The notes under the pieces were generated by a model. That model was not told where the DNA came from. It saw nothing but the letters and a program-made list of their open reading frames with translations, and ran no database searches. A program made the translations under genes and the position numbers. A stretch of 64,000 nt of DNA from Paraspadella gotoi (lineage: Eukaryota; Chaetognatha), in assembly GCA_051294375.1 (NCBI GenBank), contig CM119268.1:12434473-12498472 (forward strand). Direction: 5' to 3'. Position 1 is the first letter of the stretch, and each line of letters starts with the position of its first letter. Shown piece after piece: positions 47,145-63,279 of this stretch.

Positions 47145-47334
47145 ATTATGCCCAAAGGGCATTCTTTTTCTCACCAAAACAAAAAAACTCCGACTTTGGT
47201 TTACTTCTGTTATTTTATTAAGGCGATATATATAAGTATAAGAAAAAAAAATAGGGCATTGGTAAATTGGTAATAGTTATTCCATGCATAAGATGCAGTT
47301 TTCGTTCGATTCCAAAAGTGAAAAAAAGCCTCGA

Positions 47335-52575
<5,241 letters not shown>

Positions 52576-52837
52576 CTGCGATGGAGAGATTATTGGTGAT
52601 TTGGAAGAGAAACATTTTTTTTTCTTAATTTGGAGAGAATAAGCCCGGGGAATTGGGTTCCTAAGACTTAAGGATCGAGGTTGGGGTTAAATACGTATAT
52701 ATATGGAAAACAAACCCGGTTCACAACGTGTTTTACTTACGGTCGATTTTCATTAAATCTTTATCCCCGTTATGGGTATTGAACTTTGAACTTTATCATT
52801 TTTGTTAAATGAATTTGGCTTGTGTCATTTTTCTATG

Positions 52838-53035
52838 AAATTGGTACAACCAATATAAAACTTATCCATGCTTTGGTGGTTTAAGGCCTCCATCACTCTT
52901 ACGAGATAATGACATAGCAGGTCCCTGCAAGCTTTCAATCAAGACTCTCTCACAGTCTCGTTTATTCACCCCCAGAGTACCTGGCTTCCCTATCTATAAA
53001 GCGGTATAACGTTTCAAAAGAATGTTTCAATTGTA
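52838..53035 (-). repeat. dispersed copy of the 320-bp satellite unit
   Basis: The reverse complement of the array unit: TATGAAATTGGTACAACCAA, AAGGCCTCCATCACTCTTAC and GTCCCTGCAAGCTTTC. It abuts the SINE at 53042. Confidence 0.85.
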
Positions 53036-53041
53036 TGCATC

Positions 53042-53300
53042 TATGGCAACGGGAGGATAGCCTGTGATACCCGGGGCGCGGGGTATCTCACCAACTGGCG
53101 TAGGGGCTGCGGACCCTCAGTGACCGCCTCCTGTCACTGGCATGTTTATACCGGCACCGTCACATTTAAGCCAGAACCGGGATACCCAGGGATTGAACCC
53201 GGGACGCACGGATGGAATGAGATGATTTAGCCTGCTCAGCCATTGAGACGAGGCTGAGGACGGACAGCAGTGAGGCAGCTTTAAGTCTTGCTGCCACAGC
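53042..53300 (-). repeat. tRNA-derived SINE
   Basis: On the minus strand the head has an A box (TGGCTGAGCAGG) about 40 bases before a B box (GGGTTCAATCCC), the Pol III promoter of tRNA-derived SINEs. Its body shares the module CCTCCTGTCACTGGC and CCTGTGATACCC with copies 1-3 of the SINE-like family, which lack this head. Confidence 0.75.
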
Positions 53301-54060
53301 ATCATTGTTTTTCCTCACGTACGGTAGAATTTAATTTAATTTAATTTAATTTTAATAGTCTACCTCCTCACTGACCTGCGAGATCCTTGACTCAGTCACA
53401 ACCGTCGACGAGATTTTTGAAAAATAACCGGAATCCGATCGAGAGTAAGTTGAGTTGAAATACTTCTCCGTTCTGTTTTGTTTTTGTTTTTTTTTTTGTT
53501 TGCGGGGGGGGGTAAGAGGGGGGGGGAGGAGGTTAAAAATTGGTCGTCAAAGACATATAACCCTCTGGAGGAACGTTTCAGTTCACGATGGGTCGTGTCT
53601 CTGGCCACTGATCTCAATTATTCACGTCGCCATAAACCACCAAAATGCCATTAGTTTTTTTGTTTTTTTTTTTTTTTAAAACCGAATACTTTTCTTTCAT
53701 TGTCAAATGACCTGGTGTAGATCGAAGGCATTGTGATTTGCACTCCTCAGGCAAGGAAACCCGCCGACTCTTGCCGTTATCGACGTCGTCGTCGTAAAGA
53801 TGGCGCTGTCGGGCAGGAAATATTTTTTGTGGTTTAAAAAAAACAAAACAAAAAGACAACTCTCGTGAATAGTCGGGGAGACAGAAATATAAAAAAAAAA
53901 AATAATCGAAAATAAATACTAAAATTTATGCTGGATTGATTATATGGCGCGACAGAGACGAAAAACTAATTCGTCAATTGGTTTTTTTTATGTGGATTTT
54001 CTAAATTAACGCAAAGAGGAGAGAAGAGGATGAGAGAGAAAAGGGAGAGTGGAAAGGAGA
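53301..54060. other. no gene seen
   Basis: Contains an (AATTT)n stretch at 53330-53356, G-homopolymer runs and poly-T runs. No protein-like frame stands out. Confidence 0.6.
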
Positions 54061-54066
54061 AGATAA

Positions 54067-54685
54067 AGATTGAAAGAGTGTTGATAGATTGAAAGAGTGT
54101 TAATAGATTGGAGAGTATTAATAGATTGGAAAAGATGTTAATAGATTAGAAGAAGTGTTAAAAAGATTGGAAGAGTAGTTTAAATAGATTGGAACGAAGT
54201 ATTAAAAGATTGGAAGAGTGTTTATAGAATTGGAAGAGTGTTAATAGATTGGAAGAGTGTTTATAGATTGGAAGAGTGTTATAGATTGGAAGAGTAGTGT
54301 TAATAGATCGGAAGAGTGTTAATAGATTGGAAAGAGTGTTTATAGATTGCAAGACTGTTAATAGATTGAGAAGAGTGTTGCATATGATTGCGAAGAGTGT
54401 GAATAGATTGAAGAGGTTGTCTGATAGATTGGGAAGAGTTGTTAATAGATTGCGAAGAGTGTTAATAGATTGGGGAAAAGTGTTAATTAGATTGGAAGAT
54501 TGTTTATAGATTGCAAGACTGGTTATATACAGATTGCGAAGCAGTGTTTGAAAGATTAGCAAGATGTTTGATAGATTGAATAAGAGAAGAGTGGTTAAAG
54601 TAGATTGGAAGAAGTGTATAGATTAGAAGAGTGTTAATAGATCGGAAGAGTGTTATTAGATTGAAAGAGTGTTAATAGTAGATGG
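54067..54685. repeat. about 19-bp minisatellite
   Basis: Some 30 imperfect copies of AGATTGGAAGAGTGTTAAT run head to tail. Units vary by single-base insertions and deletions (18-22 bp). Confidence 0.95.
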
Positions 54686-55419
54686 CAGAGGGAATTTTGA
54701 GTTTGGAGCTGTGATGTGGAAAGAAAGTGAAGGACAATCGCCGAGTTTTCAATGAGAAGTGATTGGGTGGTGATTGATGGGTTGGGGGAAAAGTGATTGG
54801 GTGGTGATTGATCGGTTGGGGAAAAAGTTTTTTAAGAGTTATGGATGCTGACACAGTAAACAAAGTAAATTGTGGCTTCAGTACATCCTAAGGAAAAAAA
54901 GTTAAAATTGTTAAATGCGCCAGAGAAAGTCGAATTAATTTAAAATCAATTTTGAAAAGTGGTTTTTTTTTCTAACTTGGCAAAAATCCGTTTTGGGATT
55001 GCGCGGATTATTTTTCCTCGCATTTTTTTTTATCGAAAATTTACATTTTAAAAATCCAAAAAAATTTAATTGTCGAAATATTCGTTTTTTGGATTTTTAT
55101 TAGGTTTTTTTTTCTTTCTGAATAATTATAACAGTTGCGCCTTCTTTTCAGAATAAGATTCCGGTTAGTGACCCCTAAGAAATTCCAGCTGTGTATTAAA
55201 ATGGAAAAAAGATCGCTTGTCTGCAAGAACAAATCTGCTGTATCTCTCCCGACAGATTTAAACCCAAAAAAAGTCTTTCTTTGACAGACTTTTTTTTGCG
55301 CAAACGGATAATAATCTGTAGAAGAGAGAGAAAAAAACTTGAGGCGCCTTTTTTTATTCTTTTTTTTTTTTCGTTGATCTGTTTATTTTCTCCGTCAACG
55401 TTTTCCTTCCTCCAAAATT

Positions 55420-55529
<110 letters not shown>

Positions 55530-56297
55530 TTGGAAACGAAATTGGATTTGGGACAAACCGATTTCTCTAAATCAGTGGAGAGAGTTGGATGGGGATGAGA
55601 CTGACTGGATGGGTGAGAGGGTAAGGTAACTTGAATTTGGGATGAGACGAGGTGGGAAGGGGCTTGGGAGGTGAGGATCAGACTAATCGTGTACTGGATA
55701 AGGCGAGGCGGTATTATAATAAGGTAAGGTGGGATTTGATTTGTGCCGGTTTGTAGTAGTAGTTCCCTCTACTGTGGGGAGGACTGAAAAGTTTTGGCTT
55801 AAACCAATTTTGCTAAATGAGTCTCGAGGGAGTACCGGGTTCCGGGGTGTGATAAAGAAACTCGGATTTCCTTTTTCCTTTTTTTTCTTTTTTAAGGTGA
55901 GAAAGGGAGGAATGATTTTTTTTTTTGGATGGTGGAAAAGAGATGAGTGGATCTTGTCGATTCCCTTTAAATCTACGATGAAAGAGTTTGAAACTCAAGG
56001 AAAGGTTTCGTTTTTAAAAAATAAACGAATTTGAAGTTAGTTATTAGTTAATAAGTGAGTGTAAAGTGAATGTTAAATTGAAGGCTCGAAAGTGAAATGA
56101 CCTTACTAATGGGTCAGGGAGGGGAAAAAAATGAAACTATCCAAATCTGGAAATGCCGGACGAAAAAACACAAAAAAATAATTACATGATTTGTTAAATT
56201 TGCTGGAGAAAAAACTTCTAGTAGTAGTAAATAGTAGTATATAAAGAAAAGGGAGGGAGGTGAGAAATCCTTCGGGGAAAGAAACAGGAGAGAAGGT

Positions 56298-56708
56298 NNN
56301 NNNNNNNNNNNNNNNNNNNNNNNNNNNNNNNNNNNNNNNNNNNNNNNNNNNNNNNNNNNNNNNNNNNNNNNNNNNNNNNNNNNNNNNNNNNNNNNNNNNN
56401 NNNNNNNNNNNNNNNNNNNNNNNNNNNNNNNNNNNNNNNNNNNNNNNNNNNNNNNNNNNNNNNNNNNNNNNNNNNNNNNNNNNNNNNNNNNNNNNNNNNN
56501 NNNNNNNNNNNNNNNNNNNNNNNNNNNNNNNNNNNNNNNNNNNNNNNNNNNNNNNNNNNNNNNNNNNNNNNNNNNNNNNNNNNNNNNNNNNNNNNNNNNN
56601 NNNNNNNNNNNNNNNNNNNNNNNNNNNNNNNNNNNNNNNNNNNNNNNNNNNNNNNNNNNNNNNNNNNNNNNNNNNNNNNNNNNNNNNNNNNNNNNNNNNN
56701 NNNNNNNN
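56298..56708. other. assembly gap
   Basis: A run of 411 N. Confidence 1.
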
Positions 56709-57174
56709 TTTTTTTAATTGTTATGACTTTGTCGCCTCTTCGTTTGATTCGAAGGAAGTCATAAATCTCATTCTGGTCTTTGCTTTTTATATGTCGGGAA
56801 AGTAAGTTCTATATTAACATTATGTTTTTTATATTCAGAGCGAAATAGTTCTTTATTTAGAAGATGACGAATACATCATTCGTTGTAATCAGTTCTTATT
56901 TCATGCAAGAAATATTTGTCCAAGCTTGATAGTTTTTTTTGTTTGCAAAATTCCCGCGGAAATAAATTAAAATTAATCCCATGTTCTTTAATGTCCGAAG
57001 CTTAAGCGAACGGCAATGTAGCCTCTTGTAAAACCCAAAGCAATGGAAAAAAACACAGAAGCATCGAGCTACATTTATCAGTTTTTTTTTATGAGATTGG
57101 GTTAAAGGAAAAAAAAAATGTTTTCCCCGCCGGAGAGAAACACTTCATGATTTTTTCTTTTGTTGGAAGAATCT

Positions 57175-57176
57175 CT

Positions 57177-57208
<32 letters not shown>

Positions 57209-57458
57209 NNNNNNNNNNNNNNNNNNNNNNNNNNNNNNNNNNNNNNNNNNNNNNNNNNNNNNNNNNNNNNNNNNNNNNNNNNNNNNNNNNNNNNNNNNNN
57301 NNNNNNNNNNNNNNNNNNNNNNNNNNNNNNNNNNNNNNNNNNNNNNNNNNNNNNNNNNNNNNNNNNNNNNNNNNNNNNNNNNNNNNNNNNNNNNNNNNNN
57401 NNNNNNNNNNNNNNNNNNNNNNNNNNNNNNNNNNNNNNNNNNNNNNNNNNNNNNNNNN

Positions 57459-57491
<33 letters not shown>
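57175..57491. repeat. (GTC)n, gap of N, then (GA)n
   Basis: A GTC triplet tract (57175-57208) enters a 250-N gap (57209-57458), which exits into a GA tract (57459-57491). The gap is probably simple sequence. Confidence 0.9.
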
Positions 57492-57493
<2 letters not shown>

Positions 57494-57854
57494 TCCATGG
57501 CATTTTTGAGTTTTTCGAAAAATCTGGAAATACACTTCAGAGCTGGAAGAACATAACATTAAAAAAACAACGTCATGTAATAAAGGTTTAGAAGCTAGAT
57601 TCAAATTAAAATAATATTCGATAAGACGGTACTGATTCTATTTAATTAGTAAGAAAATAAAAAGTTCATAATATTTGACAATTCTTACTAAAAACTCATC
57701 CGACTTTCATCTTTGTTCGTTTTAATTCTTTAACAATGCTGCAGTTGCTGCGCATTTTTCAAGTATCATTTCAGTTGATACGACTACCACTATATGATTA
57801 TCTTTTACCAGTTATATTTTTATCTTTTGTTTTCATTGTTCCCCAGAGGGCCTC

Positions 57855-58080
57855 CACTCTCCCGCTTCTCAAAGTCACCCCCTTCGACAAAGCGCTCCAC
57901 CCTTCCCCCCCCCTTCAGTCGTCGATGAGCGTCTTTCTCTCTCTCTCCACGACCGCTAGACGGCGCGGCACCGTTCTCACCGATGCCCAGAGACGCCGAA
58001 AGGGACAGACGCTCCTTGGCGTGGATCAGGTGTTCGACCGGTCGGTCAGTCGCCCTCCCTTTTGTGTTCAGGAATTCTTA
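57855..58080 (+). CDS. possible GC-rich coding exon
   Basis: After the acceptor-like CATTGTTCCCCAG one plus-strand frame stays open through TLPLLKVTPFDKALHPSPP, TARRRGTVLTDAQRRRKGQT and LLGVDQVFDRSVSRPPF. No family is recognised and no partner exon was found. Confidence 0.3.
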
Positions 58081-58292
58081 AAACTATAAAGAATAAAAGA
58101 CAGAATTTTAATGCAGTGCATGTCATAAATACACGGAAAAAAAAAGTTTTTTAATCATGTCATATCATGTCATGTCATATAATGTGATCAAAGGGAAATA
58201 CACGTGAAAATAAAGTCACTGCGGTGCAACACATTGGAATTACCGTTCTTGTTCTTCTAATCATTTTGTCCATTATTATGTTCTCTTCTTCT

Positions 58293-58293
58293 G

Positions 58294-58345
<52 letters not shown>

Positions 58346-58348
58346 TCA
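58293..58348. repeat. (TTTC)n microsatellite
   Basis: About 13 TTTC tetramers. Confidence 0.95.
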
Positions 58349-58517
58349 TATTCCATCTATTTCCTTTCGCCTTCACAAAGTAGTTGTCTCTTCCTTCGAT
58401 CCTTTTACTTTCGCCATTCCAGTTATATTTACTCGCTTCTTCCAAACTGATCCTTTTATACCCGCGTTGTTTAATGTTTAATGTTTAATGTTTATTGTTT
58501 TTTATTGTTCCTTTTTT

Positions 58518-58542
58518 NNNNNNNNNNNNNNNNNNNNNNNNN
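58518..58542. other. assembly gap
   Basis: A run of 25 N. Confidence 1.
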
Positions 58543-58619
58543 TTACGCTAGTTCATTTTTTCCGTGTCTCTCTATCTCTACATAAAACTTAATCAATCAT
58601 AATCTCCCCCTCAATGTTC

Positions 58620-58712
58620 TCTCATTCTCTCTCTCTCCTTCCTCTCTCTCTCTCTCTCTTCTCTCTCTCTCCTCTCTCTCTTCTCTCTCTCTCTCTCTCT
58701 CTCCTCTCTTCC
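58620..58712. repeat. (CT)n low-complexity tract
   Basis: CT dinucleotides with CC interruptions. Confidence 0.9.
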
Positions 58713-58912
58713 TACCAGCTCCTCCTGTTAACATCGGCCATTCTCCCCCTCTTCACTCTTTTCCCTCTTCCACCTCAAAGTCCATTTCCCCAGTAATGAC
58801 TCGGATTGTTGGTTGGCGAAAAGTTATTTTCTCCTCCTCTCACCTCCTCCTCCTGCCTCCTCTCTTCCTCCCAGCCGTAAGTTTCTCCCCCTCCCCTCCA
58901 TGTTACCTCTTA

Positions 58913-59031
58913 TGTCTGGCGCTCGCCGGCCGCTGCGGCCGTCGCGACGGCTCGCCGCGCCCGCTGCGCTGCAGGCGTCTACCGCGGCGGCGTCGGCGGC
59001 GGCGCTTGTTTCTTTCTTCGCTTTTCTCAGG
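58913..59031 (+). CDS. possible first exon, Ala/Arg-rich
   Basis: A very GC-rich block begins with ATG at about 58913 (MSGARRPLRPSRRLAAPAAL) and runs through a hydrophobic AALVSFFAFL to a donor-like AG/GTTAAT. A minus-strand frame is also open. Strand and coding status are uncertain. Confidence 0.22.
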
Positions 59032-59484
59032 TTAATCAATGCAACTGGGAACGAACCTCGGGGGAGAGAATCCGCGTGCACCCGCCGCGGGCAACGCGCA
59101 CACGGACTCGCGCTGGCGGCGTCGGACTCAGCGCCCGGCGGAACCGGTCGTTGAGCTCTGGAATCGATCGATCTTGCGCCGCTTTTAGATGCGAAGTTGA
59201 GAAGGGGGGAAAGAGGCAACTGACCGACCTTAGGGGCGGAGAGAGAAACAGAGAGGATGGCCGATTGTCGGGTGAGAGCGGTGACGAATGCAGAGTCATC
59301 ATCAACTCCTACCGAGGCTTTCTCGAACGCCTGTCATATTTTGATAAATATGTACGTATATATGTCTAATTGTATATACTATATTCACCGTGTTTATCTA
59401 ACACCTCTTCTCTTATCAAAAACAGAGAAATGAAGATGAGCAATGTCCTTTTTTATTTTGTAATCGAAACTAAAAAACCGCCCG

Positions 59485-60125
59485 ACATCGAAAAGTTCAA
59501 ACCCCATCAAAATTCCTTAGACACCCAACACCCTTCACTTCAGCCCCCGGTCCTTCAACACCCTTTGATGAGTTGCTTCTTTGTAGAGATTATCCAGTCC
59601 ACTGTCGTTTGAAGGTTTCTTGAAGCGTTTCTTTTCCGCCGGGTAATGGTTGCACCTGGAAGGGAAAGTTTATGGCAGTCGTAAAACAATTAAACCTCTC
59701 ACTCTTGTCTAGCTCTTTATCTCTTGTTTTCTGTTTCTCGTTCTCTCTCTCTCTATCTCTCTCTCTCTCTCTCTCTCTCCTCTCTCTCTTCTCTCCTCTC
59801 TCTCTCTTCTGCTCTCTCTCTCCTCACGTGCTGCCTCATCATGAGTGAATTGCTTGTCGGAGGCAATGTTCTAGAGGATGAACTGCTTGCGAGAGTAAAA
59901 GATACATTCGGCTCCGCGCGAGAGAGAGGAGACGCCTCGGGGAGATCTGTAAGCGAAAAAACTCTGCAGATCGATGACCCAAGATTAAAAAAATTTTTTT
60001 TTTAGCGCGGGAATGAGAAGTCAATAGGAAAGAAATAGAAGAGAATAGAAGGGAAGAGAGAGAAGAGAAGAGAAGAGAAAGAAGAGAAGAGAAGAGAAGA
60101 GAAGAGAAGAGAAGAAGAGAAGAGA
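59485..60125. repeat. segmental duplication, left copy
   Basis: About 640 bp recur at 63280-64000 in the same orientation with many one- and two-base indels. This copy contains the last two exons of the minus-strand gene listed next, and both are in frame here. Confidence 0.9.
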
Positions 60126-60509
60126 ATGAGAAGAGAAGAGGAAAGAAAAGAAAAGAAGATAGAATAGATTAGGATAGAATAGATTAGGATAGAATAGAAA
60201 AAGAAGATAAATATATATATATAATATAACCTGATATTAACGAAACGAAACTTTGTCTTCACCTGTGATCAAATCCTGATTATCTTCCTCCAAGAATTCC
60301 GCGGAAGTGTTAAGTTCCGAAAAAGTCTTTCTCTTGCAATTTTCGTCACTTTGAACCAAAGACGGACCCGTGCGCTCGCCCCCTTGGAGCCGGCGCCGTC
60401 GCACCCGCGGAAAGCGATGTCGCGCGCGTCTTTTTGACTCCGGCGTCGGATCGCTGACGCGAGACGAAGCTGAGAGGGCGTGGCGGCTTGGTGAACGCCA
60501 GGGCGGCGA
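59590..60509 (-). CDS. C-terminal exons of an unrecognised Ser/Arg-rich protein
   Basis: Three minus-strand exons join in phase: 60509-60263, 59946-59828 and 59655-59590 (stop at 59592-59590). They follow acceptors GCGCCTAG, GCTTACAG and CTTCCAG. The product goes from a Ser/Arg-rich part (HALSASSRVSDPTPESKRRA) to CKRKTFSELNTSAEFLEEDN, then LPEASPLSRAEPNVSF, a Ser/Thr run and NSLMMRQH, and ends VQPLPGGKETLQETFKRQWTG. No domain is recognised. Exons at 61528-61258 on the same strand probably lie upstream in the same gene; a further candidate exon around 60890-60999 (LPSWAVGLSRRPYDKFAESV) may join them, but its acceptor is poor. A (CT)n tract and a GAGAA tract lie in the introns. Confidence 0.55.
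59735..59823. repeat. (CT)n microsatellite in an intron
   Basis: A CT tract directly next to the exon end at 59828. The matching place in the right copy of the duplication is the N gap at 63545-63751. Confidence 0.9.
60030..60205. repeat. (GAGAA)n and (ATAGA)n low-complexity tract
   Basis: GAGAAGAGAA units grade into AATAGATTAGGATAG units. It recurs at the right edge of the window (63940-64000). Confidence 0.9.
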
Positions 60510-61257
60510 CTAGGCGCGGTGGAATCCTCTGAGCGAAATTGGGTTTAGGACGGGTGGAGAGGAGCGAACATAAAGCGGGAAACTGCTAAACATTCAGAGT
60601 CGCGGCTACACAGTAGAACGGTGGCTACATCTAAACATTCTCTTCTACGAAGTGAGCACCATTTTCGTTGTAAAATACAGTAATTGGAACTGTACTTGTC
60701 CTTCTGCTATCCTGTTAAATGCGCATGAAAAAAAGGATAGAGGAAAAAAGCATTTGTAAACAATACAATTGACAAACCGCTGGTCGCTAACTTAGCCTTT
60801 TGTTTACTTACCCTCATCCGCATTTCCTCGCGCACTCTACGCTGCCATCCCACCCCTTTCCACCTCTCACCTCCTCCCCTTCCCTCGATCTCATCCCACC
60901 ACGCTCGATGCGGCGAAGGTGAATATCGTCGGCGCCGACAGATTCGGCGAATTTGTCGTAGGGCCTTCGGGAGAGTCCGACGGCCCATGACGGGAGTCGT
61001 CGACTTGATGCGTCATCTCGCGCGTGCCCTTCAATTTCGATGACTGAGTGATTGAATTGATTGACTAATGATTGGATTATTATGTGTCATTGATTCGAAT
61101 TGGTCGAATTGCAACGAACGCGAATTCATTGATGTTTTTTTCGGATAAACCTTCGGTTTTACGGTTGGACTTTTAAAGCATCATTCCGTCAATCAGTCAA
61201 GTGAGCAATAACCAACCAACAAATCCTTCGCTCATCGATCATCAATCGAGTGCGTAC

Positions 61258-61528
61258 TTGCGGCGTCGGACGAAGTAATCTTCATCCTCGTCCTGCGAAT
61301 CCAATTCCGACTCCTCCTCTTCCTCTTCCGCCGCCTCCTTCGCCCTGGGAGCGAGAAATAAGAAAACAAACAATGGAAATCTTTCAATCAACCGACTAGC
61401 GATCCACAAGCCCAGACCTTTTCTCAACCACGACGGCGTCCATCTTGGCCTTTGGCTCTCCGCCAGGGCCGACGGGGAGACCAGCGTGACGCGGTGGTCC
61501 CGGCGCGTCCGGCGTTGACGGCCGGGAC
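61258..61528 (-). CDS. two exons of an acidic minus-strand protein
   Basis: Exons 61528-61418 and 61344-61258 join in phase between consensus acceptors (TTTTTGTTCAG, CGCTCCCAG) and donors (GTCTGG, GTACGC). The product is Pro/Gly-rich (STPDAPGPPRHAGLPVGPGG), then KAKMDAVVVEKRAKEAAEEE, a Glu run, and SELDSQDEDEDYFVRRRK. If the last donor is not used the protein ends YALD at a stop at 61247-61245. The family is not recognised. Probably upstream exons of the gene ending at 59590. Confidence 0.5.
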
Positions 61529-61786
61529 CTGAACAAAAAGAGAGCGGGCGACGTCAATTGTAACATGATCTCGTGACAAATCCAAAAAAATTTTATCAGT
61601 TTCGATTACTCATAATTTTCCTCATCGAGCGATTTCTGTTTCTGTAGAGAAAATTATTCTGAACCTCTGAAGTCTAAAGATGAGTCACCTTTCTAAGAAT
61701 TGATGAACAGTTATAATAATTACTATAGTTATAACAATACGAGGGGAGCTCTAAGGGACAAAAAATTATTTAAGTGAAACAACAAG

Positions 61787-63024
61787 TAGTGTTCCGATAA
61801 CCGTTAACTGTTAACGGTTTAACGGGTGAAAAATAATTTTAACTTAAACCGTTAATATATTTTATTTACGTTTAAATTCGTTAATTTTTCAACTGTAATT
61901 TTTTTCCCATTTTTGGTATGAAATCTTTAAATTTTAAAAAAAACAATTTTTTTCTGTTCTCTCTATTCTCCTATCACCTTCTACCATATTTTTACCCTCC
62001 TCCTCTCTTCATCCACTTTTTTCCCTACTTTTTTCCTTTGTTATTTCTTCTTTTTTTCTATCCTCATCTCTCTCTTATTCTTTCTCCCCTTTATTTTCTC
62101 CTCTCTTGTTCCTTTCTTTTCTTTCCTCACTTTCCCCTTTTTCTTCCGCGCCTTTCTTTTTCTCATTTTTTTCGCCCCTTTGCCTTTACGCTTTTTCCTT
62201 TTTTTTGCCCTTCATGCAATAATATATATTCAATTTACTTAAAAATAAATAATCCTCTATTTTACTTATTTCTCTCTTTTTCTTTCCCTCTTTAAAAATT
62301 AACACAAAGAAGCAAATGAAATAAAACCGAATGAATGAAAAAATGATAAAAAACCAAATAAAAATATTTTAAATTTAACCATTAATAATAGAAGGAACGA
62401 ATCTTAAACAAAGACATATAAAAAAGAATAATGATATAAAACTTTAATTAAAGCCAGAAAAATATATTTTATAATCAATAAATATTTTGAGATCAAATGC
62501 ATAAATCAACCAGTCTATCAATAAATTAAAATTCATATTTATTTTTGGTCAATGACCATTGGTCATAGATTATGAAGACTAACAACAGAAAACAAGCGTT
62601 TTAAGAACTAACAAACCTACAAAAAAAAATTAGGAAGAAGAAATAGAGAAAGAAAAAGAGAAAGCAAAAGAGAGAAAGAGAAAGCAAAAATATAGAATAG
62701 AATATTTGATGGTTTCCTTTGTTTCCGTTGTGTTATGAGATTAGCAAAAATATTTTGTCTTTGGTTACAACAAACAATTTTATTTGACATAAAAAACAGA
62801 CATGTTTTGACTCTGTTTCAAGTCTTTAATCAGCGCATTCAAGAGCCATAGTTTAAAGGAGAAAATACAATTAAATACTATTAGTTTTTGTTTAAATCTT
62901 AATATTTTAAATTTAAAGTTTAAATTAAAAATAACCGATGCTTAACGTTAAATCAGTTAAAAATGTTAGTTCTTACACGGTTAACGCGAATTTCATAAAA
63001 AATTAACGGTTATCGGCAACTCTA
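61787..63024. mobile_element. TIR element, hAT-like ends, no transposase
   Basis: The left end TAGTGTTCCGATAACCGTTA and the right end TTAACGGTTATCGGCAACTCTA are inverted and similar. The 1.24-kb interior is AT- and CT-rich with no coding capacity. No perfect 8-bp duplication is visible at the ends as I placed them. It lies upstream of the exon at 61528. Confidence 0.65.
62791..62838 (-). ncRNA. degenerate hammerhead-like motif inside the TIR element
   Basis: The minus strand reads GCTGATTAAAGACT...AGTCAAAACATGTC. A CTGAT(G)A-like start, a stem AGACT/AGTC and an AAAAC in place of GAAAC recall the hammerhead core. Two core bases are changed, so it is probably inactive. Confidence 0.3.
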
Positions 63025-63279
63025 TTTAACACACAAGGATATTTAATATGAGAGATAATGATGATTATCGAGTAATAAAAACTATTTGCTCAGATTTCGT
63101 TTGGGGAAATCGTATCATAAAATACAAAAATATTTAAGAAACTCATCAAACCCATCAAAGTATTTAATGAAACTAATCGACATATGCAAATGTATTGGAG
63201 AAACGAAAAATGACAGAATTGCGTAATGTCATGAGAATTAATAATATTTTTGTCTACTTTCCTCGAAGTGGCACCGCAC

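Noticed and set aside
54297-54562. ORFs across the 19-bp minisatellite
   Set aside because: A tandem unit that lacks stops in one frame gives a repeat ORF; there is no other coding evidence.
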